A stretch of 64,000 nucleotides of DNA from the NCBI RefSeq assembly GCF_003751385.1, contig NZ_RJVA01000011.1:62001-126000 (forward strand). The letters are read 5' to 3'. The stretch comes from Desulfosoma caldarium (GTDB lineage Bacteria > Desulfobacterota > Syntrophobacteria > Syntrophobacterales > DSM-9756). Below the pieces are notes generated by a model that did no database searches, was not told the DNA's origin, and worked only from the letters and a program-made list of their open reading frames with translations. Every line of letters begins with the position of its first letter. Position 1 is the first letter of the stretch. This document shows, piece after piece, positions 16,170 through 24,381 of this stretch. Position numbers and translations under genes: made by a program.

Positions 16170-16684
16170 TCCACAATGCTAAACCGAAGAACACTCAAAA
16201 CGCGCCCCTCGGCGTCGGTGATTTCCACTTTCCACGGGCCCTTGTCCACTTCTCGAAGCTTGAGCACGCTGTAGGTTGTCCATCGAGGAGGGTAGAGTTT
16301 CAGTCGGATTTGCGTGGTAAGCGCATCCCGGTGGTACCAACGATGATGGATCACTGTCTGGGATCGCACCGTGCCGAATTCGGTAAAGCAATAAATCTGC
16401 CCTTGGGTGACCGAAAAGACCGATGCGGTGTTGACCGGATTGAGGTTTTCCAAGGCCTCGCAGATTCCGGCGCGACTGAGCTCTACGCCGGCCGTTGCAC
16501 CCGAGGCGGGCATCGACTTTTCCTGCGCCTGCGCTGAAACGAGACCAAAGAAAAGAAGGGAGACAACAAGACCCATCCGTGCCAAAGCGAACAACAAGGG
16601 CCGTTGCCGAGCCTGGCCGGGAGGAGAGGTTTTCTTCGGGATGATGTCGGCGACCGAACGGTCGACGGAAATGCCCCCACGCAT
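16166..16684 (-). CDS. DUF2914 domain protein, probably secreted or membrane anchored
   Basis: 172 residues from ATG 16684 (AAGGAA about 8 bases upstream); a longer frame to 16828 is open but lacks a better start. A hydrophobic segment at about residues 35-55 (LARMGLVVSLLFFGLVSAQA) looks like a signal peptide with an Ala-x-Ala site. The remainder is a DUF2914 domain: RAGICEALENLNPVN, QGQIYCFTEF, HHRWYHRD and DKGPWKVEITDAEGRVL. The function of the domain is unknown. It is cotranscribed with the CdaA-YbbR fusion, which also has a periplasmic part. Confidence 0.8.
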   Translation of the reverse strand: MRGGISVDRSVADIIPKKTSPPGQARQRPLLFALARMGLVVSLLFFGLVSAQAQEKSMPASGATAGVELSRAGICEALENLNPVNTASVFSVTQGQIYCFTEFGTVRSQTVIHHRWYHRDALTTQIRLKLYPPRWTTYSVLKLREVDKGPWKVEITDAEGRVLSVLRFSIVD

Positions 16685-16829
16685 GCGTCGATTCCTTTCG
16701 ATGAAGCGGGTGAGAGTCCACACTTTGGCAGAAGGATTCTTAGGAATGCTAGGGCAAAAACATACCATGAAAATGCCGATGGTCAACGTGGAACCGCATG
16801 GCGGCCTGCTCGATGTTTCGAGAAACAAG

Positions 16830-17936
16830 TTAGAGAGAAATCAGGATGTCGGCGTAAATTTCCGCGGCCGCAACTACCTGATCAAAGGACACGGATTCTT
16901 CCGGTGAATGGGCTTTTTCCAATTGCCCCGGCCCCAGTAGAATGGGTTTGACGCCCGCGGTCCAAAGGGTGTTGGCGTCACTGTGGCTTCGAAAAGGCAC
17001 GGGAGACCACGGAAGCTCATGGCTTTCCAGAATATGTCGAATCTTTTGCACAAAAGGGCTGCGTTCGGGAATGTCATAGCCTGAATGAATTTCCGTGAAA
17101 CGCAAGCTGGGGATCACATGGGGGTTGTCTTCGCGAATGGAATCCGTGAGCTGTTCTAGCTCCATGATGATCTCGCCCATGGGCAAAGCCGGAGGAAGGT
17201 GCACGTCAAGCCAGGCTTCGCAGTAATCGGGGACCACAAAGCCCGCCGAAGAACTGCTCAAATCGCGAATGTTGGGAATGACTTCCGGCCAGCGCTCTTC
17301 CCAGTACCGCAAAAGGCGCAGCAAGAAATGCAAAAGACTTTCCGCCGGATGGGCGGAGCGGTTGGCCATGGACGCGTGCATTCTCTTACCGCGAATGACC
17401 AGCTGCATTTCCAGGTACCCGTAGTGCACCAGGGAAACTTTAAGATCGGTGGGTTCCCCGATGATGGCCCACGGAAAGTGATAATCCCGAACGAGCCGTC
17501 GAGCGCCGTCCCCTTCTTCCTCTTCTCCCACCACCAAGGCCAAGGCTGCGGGAATGGGGGAGGAGGCGGCAGCCGAAGCGGCCAGGTACGCCTCGATCAT
17601 GGCGGCACAGCCCCCCTTCATGTCGGCAGTGCCCAAGCCAAAAAGTTCACCGTTTTCCTCGTCACAGCCGAAATCCTCCAGGTCATAGGCCGAAATGGTA
17701 TCCACGTGTCCGATGAGGGCCAGCTGAATATCGGCGTCGGGTGGCAGGACCAGTAGATTGGACCGATGATCGTCCACCGGCTGGCGGACAACGGGCACAT
17801 CATAGCGTTTGAGAAAGGAATAAACAAAATCGATGGCGTCTTCTTCCTTTCCCGAGGGGCTGTAAATGTTGACCAAACGTTCCAGAAGGCGACGCAATCG
17901 GGCCGGCTGAATCACCGGGCGTCCAGATGAGCTCAC
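16830..17936 (-). CDS. M20 family metallopeptidase (ArgE/DapE/LysK-like deacylase)
   Basis: About 368 residues, from GTG 17936 with GGAGGT 5 bases upstream; TTG 17948 is the longest alternative. The M20 metal ligands are visible: GHVDT (His and catalytic Asp), GTADMKGG (bridging Asp), VVGEEEEGDG (catalytic Glu and metal Glu) and GEPTDLKV (metal Asp/Glu region). The final metal His lies near GQLEKAHSPEESV. A dimerisation domain occupies about residues 175-285. Such enzymes remove acyl groups from ornithine, diaminopimelate or lysine intermediates; the exact substrate cannot be told from the sequence. No arg or dap genes adjoin it. Confidence 0.85.
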   Translation of the reverse strand: MSSSGRPVIQPARLRRLLERLVNIYSPSGKEEDAIDFVYSFLKRYDVPVVRQPVDDHRSNLLVLPPDADIQLALIGHVDTISAYDLEDFGCDEENGELFGLGTADMKGGCAAMIEAYLAASAAASSPIPAALALVVGEEEEGDGARRLVRDYHFPWAIIGEPTDLKVSLVHYGYLEMQLVIRGKRMHASMANRSAHPAESLLHFLLRLLRYWEERWPEVIPNIRDLSSSSAGFVVPDYCEAWLDVHLPPALPMGEIIMELEQLTDSIREDNPHVIPSLRFTEIHSGYDIPERSPFVQKIRHILESHELPWSPVPFRSHSDANTLWTAGVKPILLGPGQLEKAHSPEESVSFDQVVAAAEIYADILISL

Positions 17937-17982
17937 AAACACCTCCAATCGGGTGACTCCACGGTTGCCAACGAACGGATCT

Positions 17983-18576
17983 TCATGGGGACGGCGGCGA
18001 CGAAGCGGGTGCGGCGGATTGGCGCTTCTTGGATGGTCTGAGATCGGATCGAGCCTTTTTCAGCCTTTCCGAAAGGTTCAGACTCAAATAGATGTGTTCC
18101 CTGGGGTTGCCGAATCCCATTTTCTTAAAAAAAGCCAGGGCCGTTTCGTTGTGCGCCTCGGAGTCCACAAAAAGAATGCGCGCGCCTTCTTCCATGACCG
18201 TTTCCTTGAAGTGGTCAAAAAGCCGCTCGGCCACATGCGAGCGCCTCAGGTCTCCTCGAACGCCAAGCCAGACCAAGTGTGCGTACTTCCAGGCCGACCG
18301 TGGCTTGGAAATGGTTGTTCCCAGGGCAAATCCCACGATGCTGTCGTCCATTTCCGCCACAAAACAATAATCCCAGTCGCTCACATAAAACGACACCACC
18401 TCAAAGGGATCCCACGTGCGGTACAGGTTGGGCACTCGGTCTGCCGTAAACAGCTCCTCGCCCAGGTGAAACACTTCGGCCAAATCATCGATTTCCATGT
18501 GACGAATGGTGACCGGCGCCCGCTTTTTCTTGGGAGCGGAAACGGTCGAAGGCTGTTGCCGAATGTCTTTTTCCAT
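17983..18576 (-). CDS. GNAT family N-acetyltransferase
   Basis: 197 residues. The GNAT core runs from VTIRHMEIDDLAEVFHLGEE to residue 170. FVAEMDDSIVGFALG is the beta4 strand. HLVWLGVRGDLRRSHVAERL is the acetyl-CoA pyrophosphate loop, a degenerate version of the Q/RxxGxG/A motif (here RRSHVA). ALAFFKKMGF closes the fold. The tail SKKRQSAAPASSPPSP is basic and disordered. The substrate is unknown. It precedes the M20 peptidase on the same strand. Confidence 0.85.
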   Translation of the reverse strand: MEKDIRQQPSTVSAPKKKRAPVTIRHMEIDDLAEVFHLGEELFTADRVPNLYRTWDPFEVVSFYVSDWDYCFVAEMDDSIVGFALGTTISKPRSAWKYAHLVWLGVRGDLRRSHVAERLFDHFKETVMEEGARILFVDSEAHNETALAFFKKMGFGNPREHIYLSLNLSERLKKARSDLRPSKKRQSAAPASSPPSP

Positions 18577-18718
18577 ACCCTACCTTTTGCGACTTGTTAA
18601 AGTTTTTCAATTTCTGGATAATCTACGCCAAGGATATGGTCAAGTGGTCGAATTGAGCTTAGTTTCACATTGGCTTTAAAAGATTGCGCGGGCTTTGCCG
18701 ATCTCAAGGGATGACCGG

Positions 18719-19444
18719 ATGAAGGGGCCCAGAAGGTATCAAAAAGGGACGGGTTGGTCCAATACATCTGCCGCGGTTTTATGCACCATGGTCGGCATGG
18801 CATGCGCCATGGCGATGGGAGTCCTGTCTCGAGTCGCGTGGGCGGAACAATCTGGCTTTTTGCGCTTTTCAGAAAAGGCCATCGCCCCCAAGACGGGCGT
18901 GGTGGTCAAGGTGTTGGATGGGGACACGGTGGTGCTCAAAGAGGGTTTCACGGTGCGGTACCTGGGTGTGGATGCTCCCGAGATGGATCATACAAGTCGA
19001 CGCCACGACTGTTACGCTCTCCAGGCCTATGAACGCAATAGGGCCATGGTCCTGGGGCGATCGGTCAGGCTTTCCTATGACAGGCATTTAAGGGACGATT
19101 ATGGAAGATTGCTGGCCTATGTGACGACGGCCGACGGCCTTTTTGTGAACGCCCAGTTGATTCGAGAAGGCCTCGCCTATGTGTTTCGTGGATCTGAAGG
19201 ATTTTCCAAGTTTGATGAGTTTGTCGCGCTGCAACGCCAAGCGGTTCGTGAACGCCGCGGTCTTCACGGACAGTGCGCGGTTCGCGAGGAAACCTTCTAC
19301 CTGGGCAATACCCGGTCTTTCATTTTTCATCGCCCCGCGTGTGCCTACGGCGCCAAGGTTCACCTTCGCCACCGCTTAGAGTTTGCAACCCGATGGCAGG
19401 CGCTTGAAAAAGGTTTTCGCCCTTGTCGGCGATGCCAACCGTAA
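18719..19444 (+). CDS. Thermonuclease (SNase-like) family exported nuclease with C-terminal Cys domain
   Basis: 241 residues from ATG 18719 (AAGGG 8 bases upstream). A signal peptide of about 45 residues ends near VAWAEQ. The SNase domain has VVKVLDGDTVVL, VRYLGVDAPEMDH (Ca-binding Asp), RHLRDDYGRLLAYV, a catalytic region GLAYVFRG and AVRERRGLHG. Beyond it, NTRSFIFHRPACAYG ending with FRPCRRCQP is a short Cys-rich module of the type appended to many SNase proteins (Ada-like metal-binding fold). It probably cleaves nucleic acid outside the cytoplasm. Confidence 0.85.
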   Translation: MKGPRRYQKGTGWSNTSAAVLCTMVGMACAMAMGVLSRVAWAEQSGFLRFSEKAIAPKTGVVVKVLDGDTVVLKEGFTVRYLGVDAPEMDHTSRRHDCYALQAYERNRAMVLGRSVRLSYDRHLRDDYGRLLAYVTTADGLFVNAQLIREGLAYVFRGSEGFSKFDEFVALQRQAVRERRGLHGQCAVREETFYLGNTRSFIFHRPACAYGAKVHLRHRLEFATRWQALEKGFRPCRRCQP

Positions 19445-19463
19445 GAATCTGGAGCCTTGCGCC

Positions 19464-19928
19464 ATGAGCGATCGACAGTATCCGGATCGACCTTTGGTGG
19501 GTGTGGGAGCGGTGGTTTTTCTTGAAGGCGACGTGTTGCTGGTGCGCCGCGGTCGGGAGCCGGCCTACGGATTGTGGTCGTTGCCGGGAGGTCTGGTCAA
19601 GTTGGGTGAAAGCCTTGATGCGGCCGTGCGAAGGGAGGTTTTAGAAGAAACGGGCCTTCAGGTCAAAGTCGTGGATGTGGTGGCGTGCCTGGACCGGGTC
19701 TTTCGGGACACGGCCGGGCGCATCGCTTACCACTATGTCCTGGTGGATTTTTTGTGTGAACCCTTAAGCGGCCATATTCAGCCGGGAAGCGACGTCCTGG
19801 ACTGCGCTTACTTTGCCCCGCATAAACTCCATCAGGTGCCGATCACCCCAGGTGCCGCCGAAGTGATTCAAAAGGCGGACCGAGCCCGGTCCCGCCTCGG
19901 CTTTTCCATCTACGATCCACTCCTTTGA
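19464..19928 (+). CDS. NUDIX hydrolase
   Basis: 154 residues from ATG 19464 (GGAG 9 bases upstream), so its start lies 19 bases past the nuclease stop. The NUDIX box is complete: GGLVKLGESLDAAVRREVLE followed by ETGL, with the Mg-binding Glu residues present. VGVGAVVFLEGDVLLVRRGR and YGLWSLPGG precede it. The specific nucleoside-diphosphate substrate (ADP-ribose or oxidised nucleotide are typical) is not evident. Confidence 0.88.
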   Translation: MSDRQYPDRPLVGVGAVVFLEGDVLLVRRGREPAYGLWSLPGGLVKLGESLDAAVRREVLEETGLQVKVVDVVACLDRVFRDTAGRIAYHYVLVDFLCEPLSGHIQPGSDVLDCAYFAPHKLHQVPITPGAAEVIQKADRARSRLGFSIYDPLL

Positions 19929-19952
19929 AAATCCACCTTGTTATCTTTCCAC

Positions 19953-19994
19953 TTGACAGAGTCAGCGTTGGCCATTAAGACGGACCGGTCCGTC
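19953..19994 (+). promoter_or_regulatory. Promoter and perfect palindromic operator of the TetR-ACP operon
   Basis: TTGACA (19953-19958), 17-base spacer and TAAGAC (19976-19981) form a probable promoter. Overlapping the -10 and start region is a perfect 16-bp palindrome, GACGGACCGGTCCGTC (19979-19994), the kind of site bound by TetR dimers. It lies 31 bases ahead of the TetR gene. The palindrome is seen; binding by the adjacent regulator is inferred. Confidence 0.65.
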
Positions 19995-20025
19995 ACCATA
20001 ACCCAACGCAGGGATCAATGGGCAA

Positions 20026-20967
20026 ATGGCGAAGGCGCAGCCCGTGTGGGCCTCGGTTTTGAAAAAGACGGGATCCAAGGCCAACCCTCAGGATCTGGCG
20101 CACGCGTTGAGCCGCGGTATTCTCAAAAACGACGGCCAAGATGCGGTGGAGGCGCTGGTTCAGACTTTTGAGAAGGTTGTGGCGGAGTGGGGACAGCTTC
20201 CCGCAACGTCTCGGCCTTCTGCATCCGTCTTGGTGCGGGCGTTTCGCTGCACGGCCGCTCAGTGGGGATCATCAGAACCGGATCTTCTGGAAAGGCTTTT
20301 GGCCGTCGTGCTGGAACACTCTGCGGGCGATAGGAGCTCGCGGCACACCGAAGGACGCAACACGCGGGAGCGCATTCTGGCGGCGGCTCAGGAAGTCTTT
20401 TCGCAGAAAGGCTTTCACCAGGCGACCATGGACGAAATCGCCGAGCGGGCCGACGTGGGCAAGGGAACCCTGTATCGACATTTTCCCAGCAAGGAAAACC
20501 TCTTTCATCAGTTGGTGCAAATTCGTCTCAATGAACTGGAAGCCCAGGCAGAATGCGTCTTGGACAGCGAAGACGACGTGCTGTCCATGATCGAGAAGTA
20601 CCTTTCCATCTACTTTGACTTCTTTGACCGAAACCAGGGGCTGTACCGGGTCATGGTCCATGAGCATCCGGATTTGGACGAGCGGCTTCAGGACCTCTAC
20701 GTGGAAAAGATCATGCGGCGAATTCCTCACCTCAAGCGCAAAATCCGTGAAGCTCGCCTGCAAAATGTCTTAAAGGACGTGAATTTTCAGACCGTGTTTC
20801 ACGGCGCCATGGGGTTCATTCACGGGGTTATTCAACGATGGTTGGCCCAGGACTGCACATATTCTCTGGTCAAGGAACTACCGACAGTCAAGGAAGTGCT
20901 TTTCTATGGATTCGTGAAAAAACCCAAAACACCTGAGGAGGACATGTCATGGACGTCAACGAAATGA
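20026..20967 (+). CDS. TetR family transcriptional regulator with a long N-terminal extension
   Basis: 313 residues. The TetR DNA-binding domain starts at about residue 112: [20 protein letters not shown], then [20 protein letters not shown] and [11 protein letters not shown]. The ligand domain follows (residues 165-300). The first 105 residues are an extra helical domain ([20 protein letters not shown] and on) that ordinary TetR proteins of about 200 residues lack. The gene overlaps acpP-like by 19 bases, so the two are translationally coupled. A perfect palindrome at 19979-19994 is its likely own operator. FadR/FabR-like sensing of acyl compounds is a guess from the ACP partner. Confidence 0.88.
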   Translation: MAKAQPVWASVLKKTGSKANPQDLAHALSRGILKNDGQDAVEALVQTFEKVVAEWGQLPATSRPSASVLVRAFRCTAAQWGSSEPDLLERLLAVVLEHSAGDRSSRHTEGRNTRERILAAAQEVFSQKGFHQATMDEIAERADVGKGTLYRHFPSKENLFHQLVQIRLNELEAQAECVLDSEDDVLSMIEKYLSIYFDFFDRNQGLYRVMVHEHPDLDERLQDLYVEKIMRRIPHLKRKIREARLQNVLKDVNFQTVFHGAMGFIHGVIQRWLAQDCTYSLVKELPTVKEVLFYGFVKKPKTPEEDMSWTSTK

Positions 20968-21194
20968 AGGCGAAAGTGGTGGACATTATTGCCAATCAGC
21001 TGGGTGTGGAAAAGGACGTCATCACCCCGCAGGCGCACGTTATCGACGATCTCGGCGCCGATTCCTTGGACGTGGTAGAGCTCATCATGGCTCTTGAAGA
21101 AGCCTTTGATGTGGAAATTCCGGACGAAGAGGCGGAAAAAATACGTACCGTTCAGGATATTTACGACTACATCGAAAAAATTCAAACCGCCTGA
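20949..21194 (+). CDS. acpP: Acyl carrier protein (orphan, outside a fab cluster)
   Basis: 81 residues, acidic. The phosphopantetheine site is [15 protein letters not shown] with Ser in [21 protein letters not shown] and [13 protein letters not shown] are canonical ACP helices. SD GAGGAGG lies 7 bases before ATG 20949 and inside the TetR gene. ACP carries acyl chains as thioesters for fatty acid or other acyl synthesis. No fabF, fabD or fabG is adjacent, so this may be a second, regulated ACP or the housekeeping copy moved out of its cluster. Confidence 0.93.
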   Translation: MDVNEMKAKVVDIIANQLGVEKDVITPQAHVIDDLGADSLDVVELIMALEEAFDVEIPDEEAEKIRTVQDIYDYIEKIQTA

Positions 21195-21211
21195 TTCGCC
21201 AATCGCTTCAT

Positions 21212-21268
21212 GACCGAACTTTCGGCCGTCGCGTGAGCCGCCCTGTGCGGCTTGCCGGCGGTCTTTTT
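21212..21268 (+). terminator. Probable intrinsic terminator after the ACP gene
   Basis: An outer GACCG (21212-21216) / CGGTC (21259-21263) stem encloses a hairpin AGCCGC-CCTGT-GCGGCT (21236-21252), followed by TTTTT. It lies 17 bases after the acpP stop. Confidence 0.5.
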
Positions 21269-21329
21269 GTCTCTCACACACAAGATAGAGTGGCCTGCTG
21301 AAAGCGGCCGAGCCTCTCCTTCAAGGCGC

Positions 21330-21524
21330 TCACGCCTCGTCGGTGGAGGCCATCAAGTCTTCGCTCAAGGCCGAAGCGCGCGAATCGACCAAGGTGTTCT
21401 TGATCGCCCAAAAAACGGCTCGAAAGGTGGTTTCAAAGTTGGTGGGAGACACTCGGCCCAGCTCGATGAACTTGATGACAACTTCCTTCGCCATCTTGAG
21501 AATCATCTCATCGTCGGCTTTCAT
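21330..21524 (-). CDS. Small conserved-looking protein of unknown function
   Basis: 64 residues from ATG 21524 (GGGGAG 6 bases upstream). The longer frame to 21734 crosses a terminator hairpin and is not credible. The protein is mostly helical: MILKMAKEVVIKFIELGRVS, then PTNFETTFRAVFWAIKNTLV. I recall similar short proteins in Desulfobacterota but know no function. A strong minus-strand terminator hairpin lies 36 bases upstream. Confidence 0.6.
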   Translation of the reverse strand: MKADDEMILKMAKEVVIKFIELGRVSPTNFETTFRAVFWAIKNTLVDSRASALSEDLMASTDEA

Positions 21525-21560
21525 ACTTTCTCCCCGTTCTGGTAGAGTGGCCTTGGGCGC

Positions 21561-21620
21561 AAAAAAAAAGCCTCTGCTGGTTGGAGGGAAGGCCAGTCGG
21601 GCTTTAAGCAGAGGCTTTTT
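21561..21620 (-). terminator. Strong hairpin terminator on the minus strand (can also act on the plus strand)
   Basis: GCCTCTGCT and AGCAGAGGC (21570-21578 and 21607-21615) form a perfect 9-bp stem with a 28-base loop. On the minus strand it is followed by nine T (A-run 21561-21569 on plus); on the plus strand by five T. On the minus strand it lies upstream of the small gene at 21330-21524. Confidence 0.65.
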
Positions 21621-21660
21621 AGGCCGATGAGAAATACCCCGAAAGGCATTCCCCTGGCCC
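21561..21660 (-). ncRNA. Possible small RNA or attenuated leader
   Basis: On the minus strand a possible promoter (TTGCCT 21695-21690, 17-base spacer, TAGAGA 21672-21667) precedes the strong terminator at 21561-21620. This could give a transcript of about 100 nt. It is either a free sRNA or the leader of the 64-residue protein gene. It rests only on the promoter-terminator arrangement. Confidence 0.25.
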
Positions 21661-21736
21661 AAAGGATCTCTATCACAAGTTTGGGACAAAGGCAAGAGCG
21701 GAGCCTTTTGCAGGCCAAACCAACGGAAGGGCACGT

Positions 21737-22978
21737 ATGGTCAAAGACATCGCAATATTGGTGCTCCTTTTGGGACTGTCGGCCTTCTTTTCAGGGTCCG
21801 AGACCGCGTTTATGGCCGTGGATCGCATACGGCTGCGCCACAGGGCGCGCACCGACAAAAGGGCGCGCCATGCGCGGGGAATCCTCAAGGAACCCGAAAA
21901 GCTCATCTCGGCCCTGCTGTTTTACAATAACCTGATCAACGTGGCCATGTCGGCATTGGCGACGGCCCTGGCCATTCAGTTCCTGGGGGACAAGGGCGTG
22001 CTGGTGGCCACCGGCGTGACGACTTTATGTCTTCTTCTCTTTGGGGAAATCACGCCGAAAACCGTGAGCGTTTACTATGCGGAAAGAATCGTCGTGGCCG
22101 TGGCCCCTGCCCTTCTCTGGTGCATTCGCCTTTCCTACCCCATCGTGCACGTTCTGTCGTTGACGGCCAACGGGCTTATTCGCCTCATCGGGGTTCGCCG
22201 ACCCTCGCGGCAGCTTCGATGGACCGAGGAAGAAATTGCCATGGTCATCAAGGCCGGGACGGAAGAAGGTATTCTGGATCTGGAAAAACAGGATATGCTT
22301 CTTGGGATTTTGTCCATGGAAAAAGTCCAGGTCGGCGATATTGCTGTGCCGCTTCGAGACGTGGTGAGTGTGAGCCTGGATGCCACCTATGAGGAAGTCT
22401 ACCGAATGATCGAGACCTACAAATACGCGCGTTATCCCGTGTATCGAGGCGATCCAAGCAATATCGTGGGCTTCATTCATGCGCGCGACTTCTTTCTGTA
22501 TGCCAAAGGACCGTCCTTTCGGCTCACGTCCATCGTGAGGCCCCCCAATTTCGTTCCGGAACTGCGTAGCATTCGCCAACAGCTGCTCAGCTTCAAAAAG
22601 GAACGAGCCCATCTCAGCATCGTGGTGGACGAATACGGAGAAATCACGGGAATCGTAACCATGGAGGACGTGCTGGAAGAAATCGTGGGCGACATTCAGG
22701 ATGAACACGATCCGCAGCGGCGCTGGGTGCGCAAAGTGGGAGAAAACACCTACATCGTGGAAGGACGCCTTCTCGTGCGCGACCTCAACCGATGGCTGCG
22801 GTTTGACCTTCCCGAGGAAGGCGTAAAAACCGTCGGAGGCCTGGTTCAAAAGGCCTTGGGAAGAATTCCTCACCCGGGGGACGAGGTCGTTTTGAAACCC
22901 TATAGGCTGCGCGTTTTGGAAATGCGGGGCAAAAGCGTAAGAAAAATCCGCCTGGACATCAATGGGGTCACATCTTGA
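21737..22978 (+). CDS. CorC/HlyC-type transporter-associated protein (CNNM, CBS pair, CorC domain)
   Basis: 413 residues. The N-terminal CNNM/DUF21 domain (residues 1-180) has four membrane segments and the motif FFSGSETAFMAVDRIRLR. Two CBS repeats cover about 200-320, with SIVVDEYGEITGIVTMEDVL. The C-terminal CorC_HlyC domain has YIVEGRLLVRDLNRWL and VKTVGGLVQKALGRIP. The family is linked to Mg/Co efflux and to resistance against divalent cation stress. GGAAGGG lies just before ATG 21737. Confidence 0.9.
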   Translation: MVKDIAILVLLLGLSAFFSGSETAFMAVDRIRLRHRARTDKRARHARGILKEPEKLISALLFYNNLINVAMSALATALAIQFLGDKGVLVATGVTTLCLLLFGEITPKTVSVYYAERIVVAVAPALLWCIRLSYPIVHVLSLTANGLIRLIGVRRPSRQLRWTEEEIAMVIKAGTEEGILDLEKQDMLLGILSMEKVQVGDIAVPLRDVVSVSLDATYEEVYRMIETYKYARYPVYRGDPSNIVGFIHARDFFLYAKGPSFRLTSIVRPPNFVPELRSIRQQLLSFKKERAHLSIVVDEYGEITGIVTMEDVLEEIVGDIQDEHDPQRRWVRKVGENTYIVEGRLLVRDLNRWLRFDLPEEGVKTVGGLVQKALGRIPHPGDEVVLKPYRLRVLEMRGKSVRKIRLDINGVTS

Positions 22979-23252
22979 TTTATGCCATAAAGGATCCCAT
23001 CTAGGGACTTGAATAGGATCTTGGGCGCTCGTCCAAGTCTTCCCTTTGGGGAAGTGATGCCAGCCGCTAAACCTTTTCGCATCGTGCGGGGGCATAGGGA
23101 ATAAGGCACAAAAAAATGCCTTCACAGACAAGCCGAAACCTAATTTGAGCGATTCTGGAGCAAGACAGAGCCGACGATCATCTGCTTGACCACCGAAGAG
23201 TCGATTTTGGCACCCCGATGGCCATCTATCAGCGACTGACTGTGCATATTTT
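22979..23252. other. Intergenic, no gene recognised
   Basis: This stretch lies between the CorC-type gene and the transposase remnant. Nothing codes convincingly, and no terminal inverted repeat of the remnant was identified with confidence. Confidence 0.4.
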
Positions 23253-24084
23253 TTAGTGGATTGTCAAATTTAAGCCATTTTGGAAACACCACTCCTCCTG
23301 TGTAGGTGCAGGTCTTCTTTTCGGCGCTGCACGTCTCTCACCCCCAGCAATATCTGGGCGGCGCGCCTTTTTTTGCCAAAGCCTCTCGAAATGGAGGGCC
23401 TCAAAGGTTGCCGCCGTCACTTTCCGCACCACGCGGCGGCTGTGACGCACGATCTCGGCGGCGATGTCCATCATCCGACGGCGCCGCGTGGTGGCATAGC
23501 AAACGGGCTCGACCACCGGTGCGCAGACGTCGTGATTGAAGCTCTCGGAGAGAAAAAAGAACACCAGCATCGTGGAGTCAAGGGCGGCATGGCGGGGCAA
23601 AGCGCTTGAAAGGCAGCTGCTCGAAGCCGAAATCCTTCAGCACCCGCAGCTCCTCACCGCCCCGGTTGTGGTCCCCGACGAGGATCCTTTGCCGCTGGAG
23701 CCACGGATCGTAAAAAGCCTTGGTGAGCGCTGCATCGATGGCCGGTTCCATGCCTAGGTTGGTGACCACCACCGTGTCGGGCCGGGCAAAAGGCATCAAC
23801 ATCTGGGCATCTTGATACAGCGAACGGCAAAACAGCGCTCCACGAAACGACTTCCTCTGAGCGCACCCTGTGCCAAACTCCAGGTATTGCCAGACGTGGC
23901 TCCCTTGCTCGTCGCGGCCCCAGGCGGCCTGTTTCCACCGGCCATACACCAGAAATGCCTTGATCGGCTCATACAGCTTGCCGCCACAGATGTGGCCAAC
24001 GGCCAAATTTTCAAAAACCTCGAAAAGTTTCTGGTCAAAAAACCCGCTCGCAAGTTGGGTGTCGAAGAGTTTCGCCGCTTTGTT
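23253..24084 (-). pseudogene. Remnant of a DDE transposase (IS1380-like), frameshifted and 5'-truncated
   Basis: Two frames on the minus strand make one degenerate protein. The upstream piece (24084 down to 23578) reads GHICGGKLYEPIKAFLVYG and later DHNRGGEELRVLKDFGFEQL PFKRFA. The downstream piece (from 23600) continues DSTMLVFFFLSESFNHDV and SYATT-like segments, then DIAAEIVRHSRRVVRKVTAA. A one-base shift joins them at KRFA. The content matches the C-terminal half of transposases in the IS1380/IS4 group; the family assignment is from memory. The N-terminal catalytic part is missing, so it is dead. The open part ends where the ImmA-like remnant begins. Confidence 0.65.
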
Positions 24085-24381
24085 TTAGTGAATAATTACG
24101 TGCCGCTATTCTTTATCAGTGGAGCTGATGGTAAAGCGGTTCACATGTTTACGCAGGCTCATGAGCTGGTACACGTTTGGCTCGGCAGCAGCACTGCACT
24201 TGACCTGCGCACCTTGCAGGTTGCCAACGAAAAATTTGAGCAAGCATGAAACCGCATCGTAGCCGAATTACTCGCGCCCGAAGATGAGATGAACGAGCTC
24301 TTGAAACCCGTCTCCCTTGACCACGGCCTCTTCCAGGCGCACGCCCGGCATTTTAAGGTCAGCGAATTGCTGAGTGGGTAA
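24049..24381 (+). pseudogene. Remnant of an ImmA/IrrE-family metallopeptidase
   Basis: Residues RKLGVEEFRRFVLVNNYVPL, FFISGADGKAVHMFTQAHEL and VHVWLG match the COG2856 core. The zinc motif HEXXH is intact as HELVH. A frame change after KFEQA (stop at 24249) leads to RIVAELLAPEDEM and HFKVSELLSG, ending at TAA 24381. There is no N-terminus and the frame is broken, so it is a fossil. ImmA proteases cut phage or ICE repressors and often occur in toxin-antitoxin or mobile islands. Confidence 0.6.

Noticed and set aside
23578-23610. Programmed -1/+1 frameshift in the transposase (CCCC near KRFA)
   Set aside because: Some IS use frameshifting, but the N-terminal catalytic part is absent, so plain decay explains the break better.
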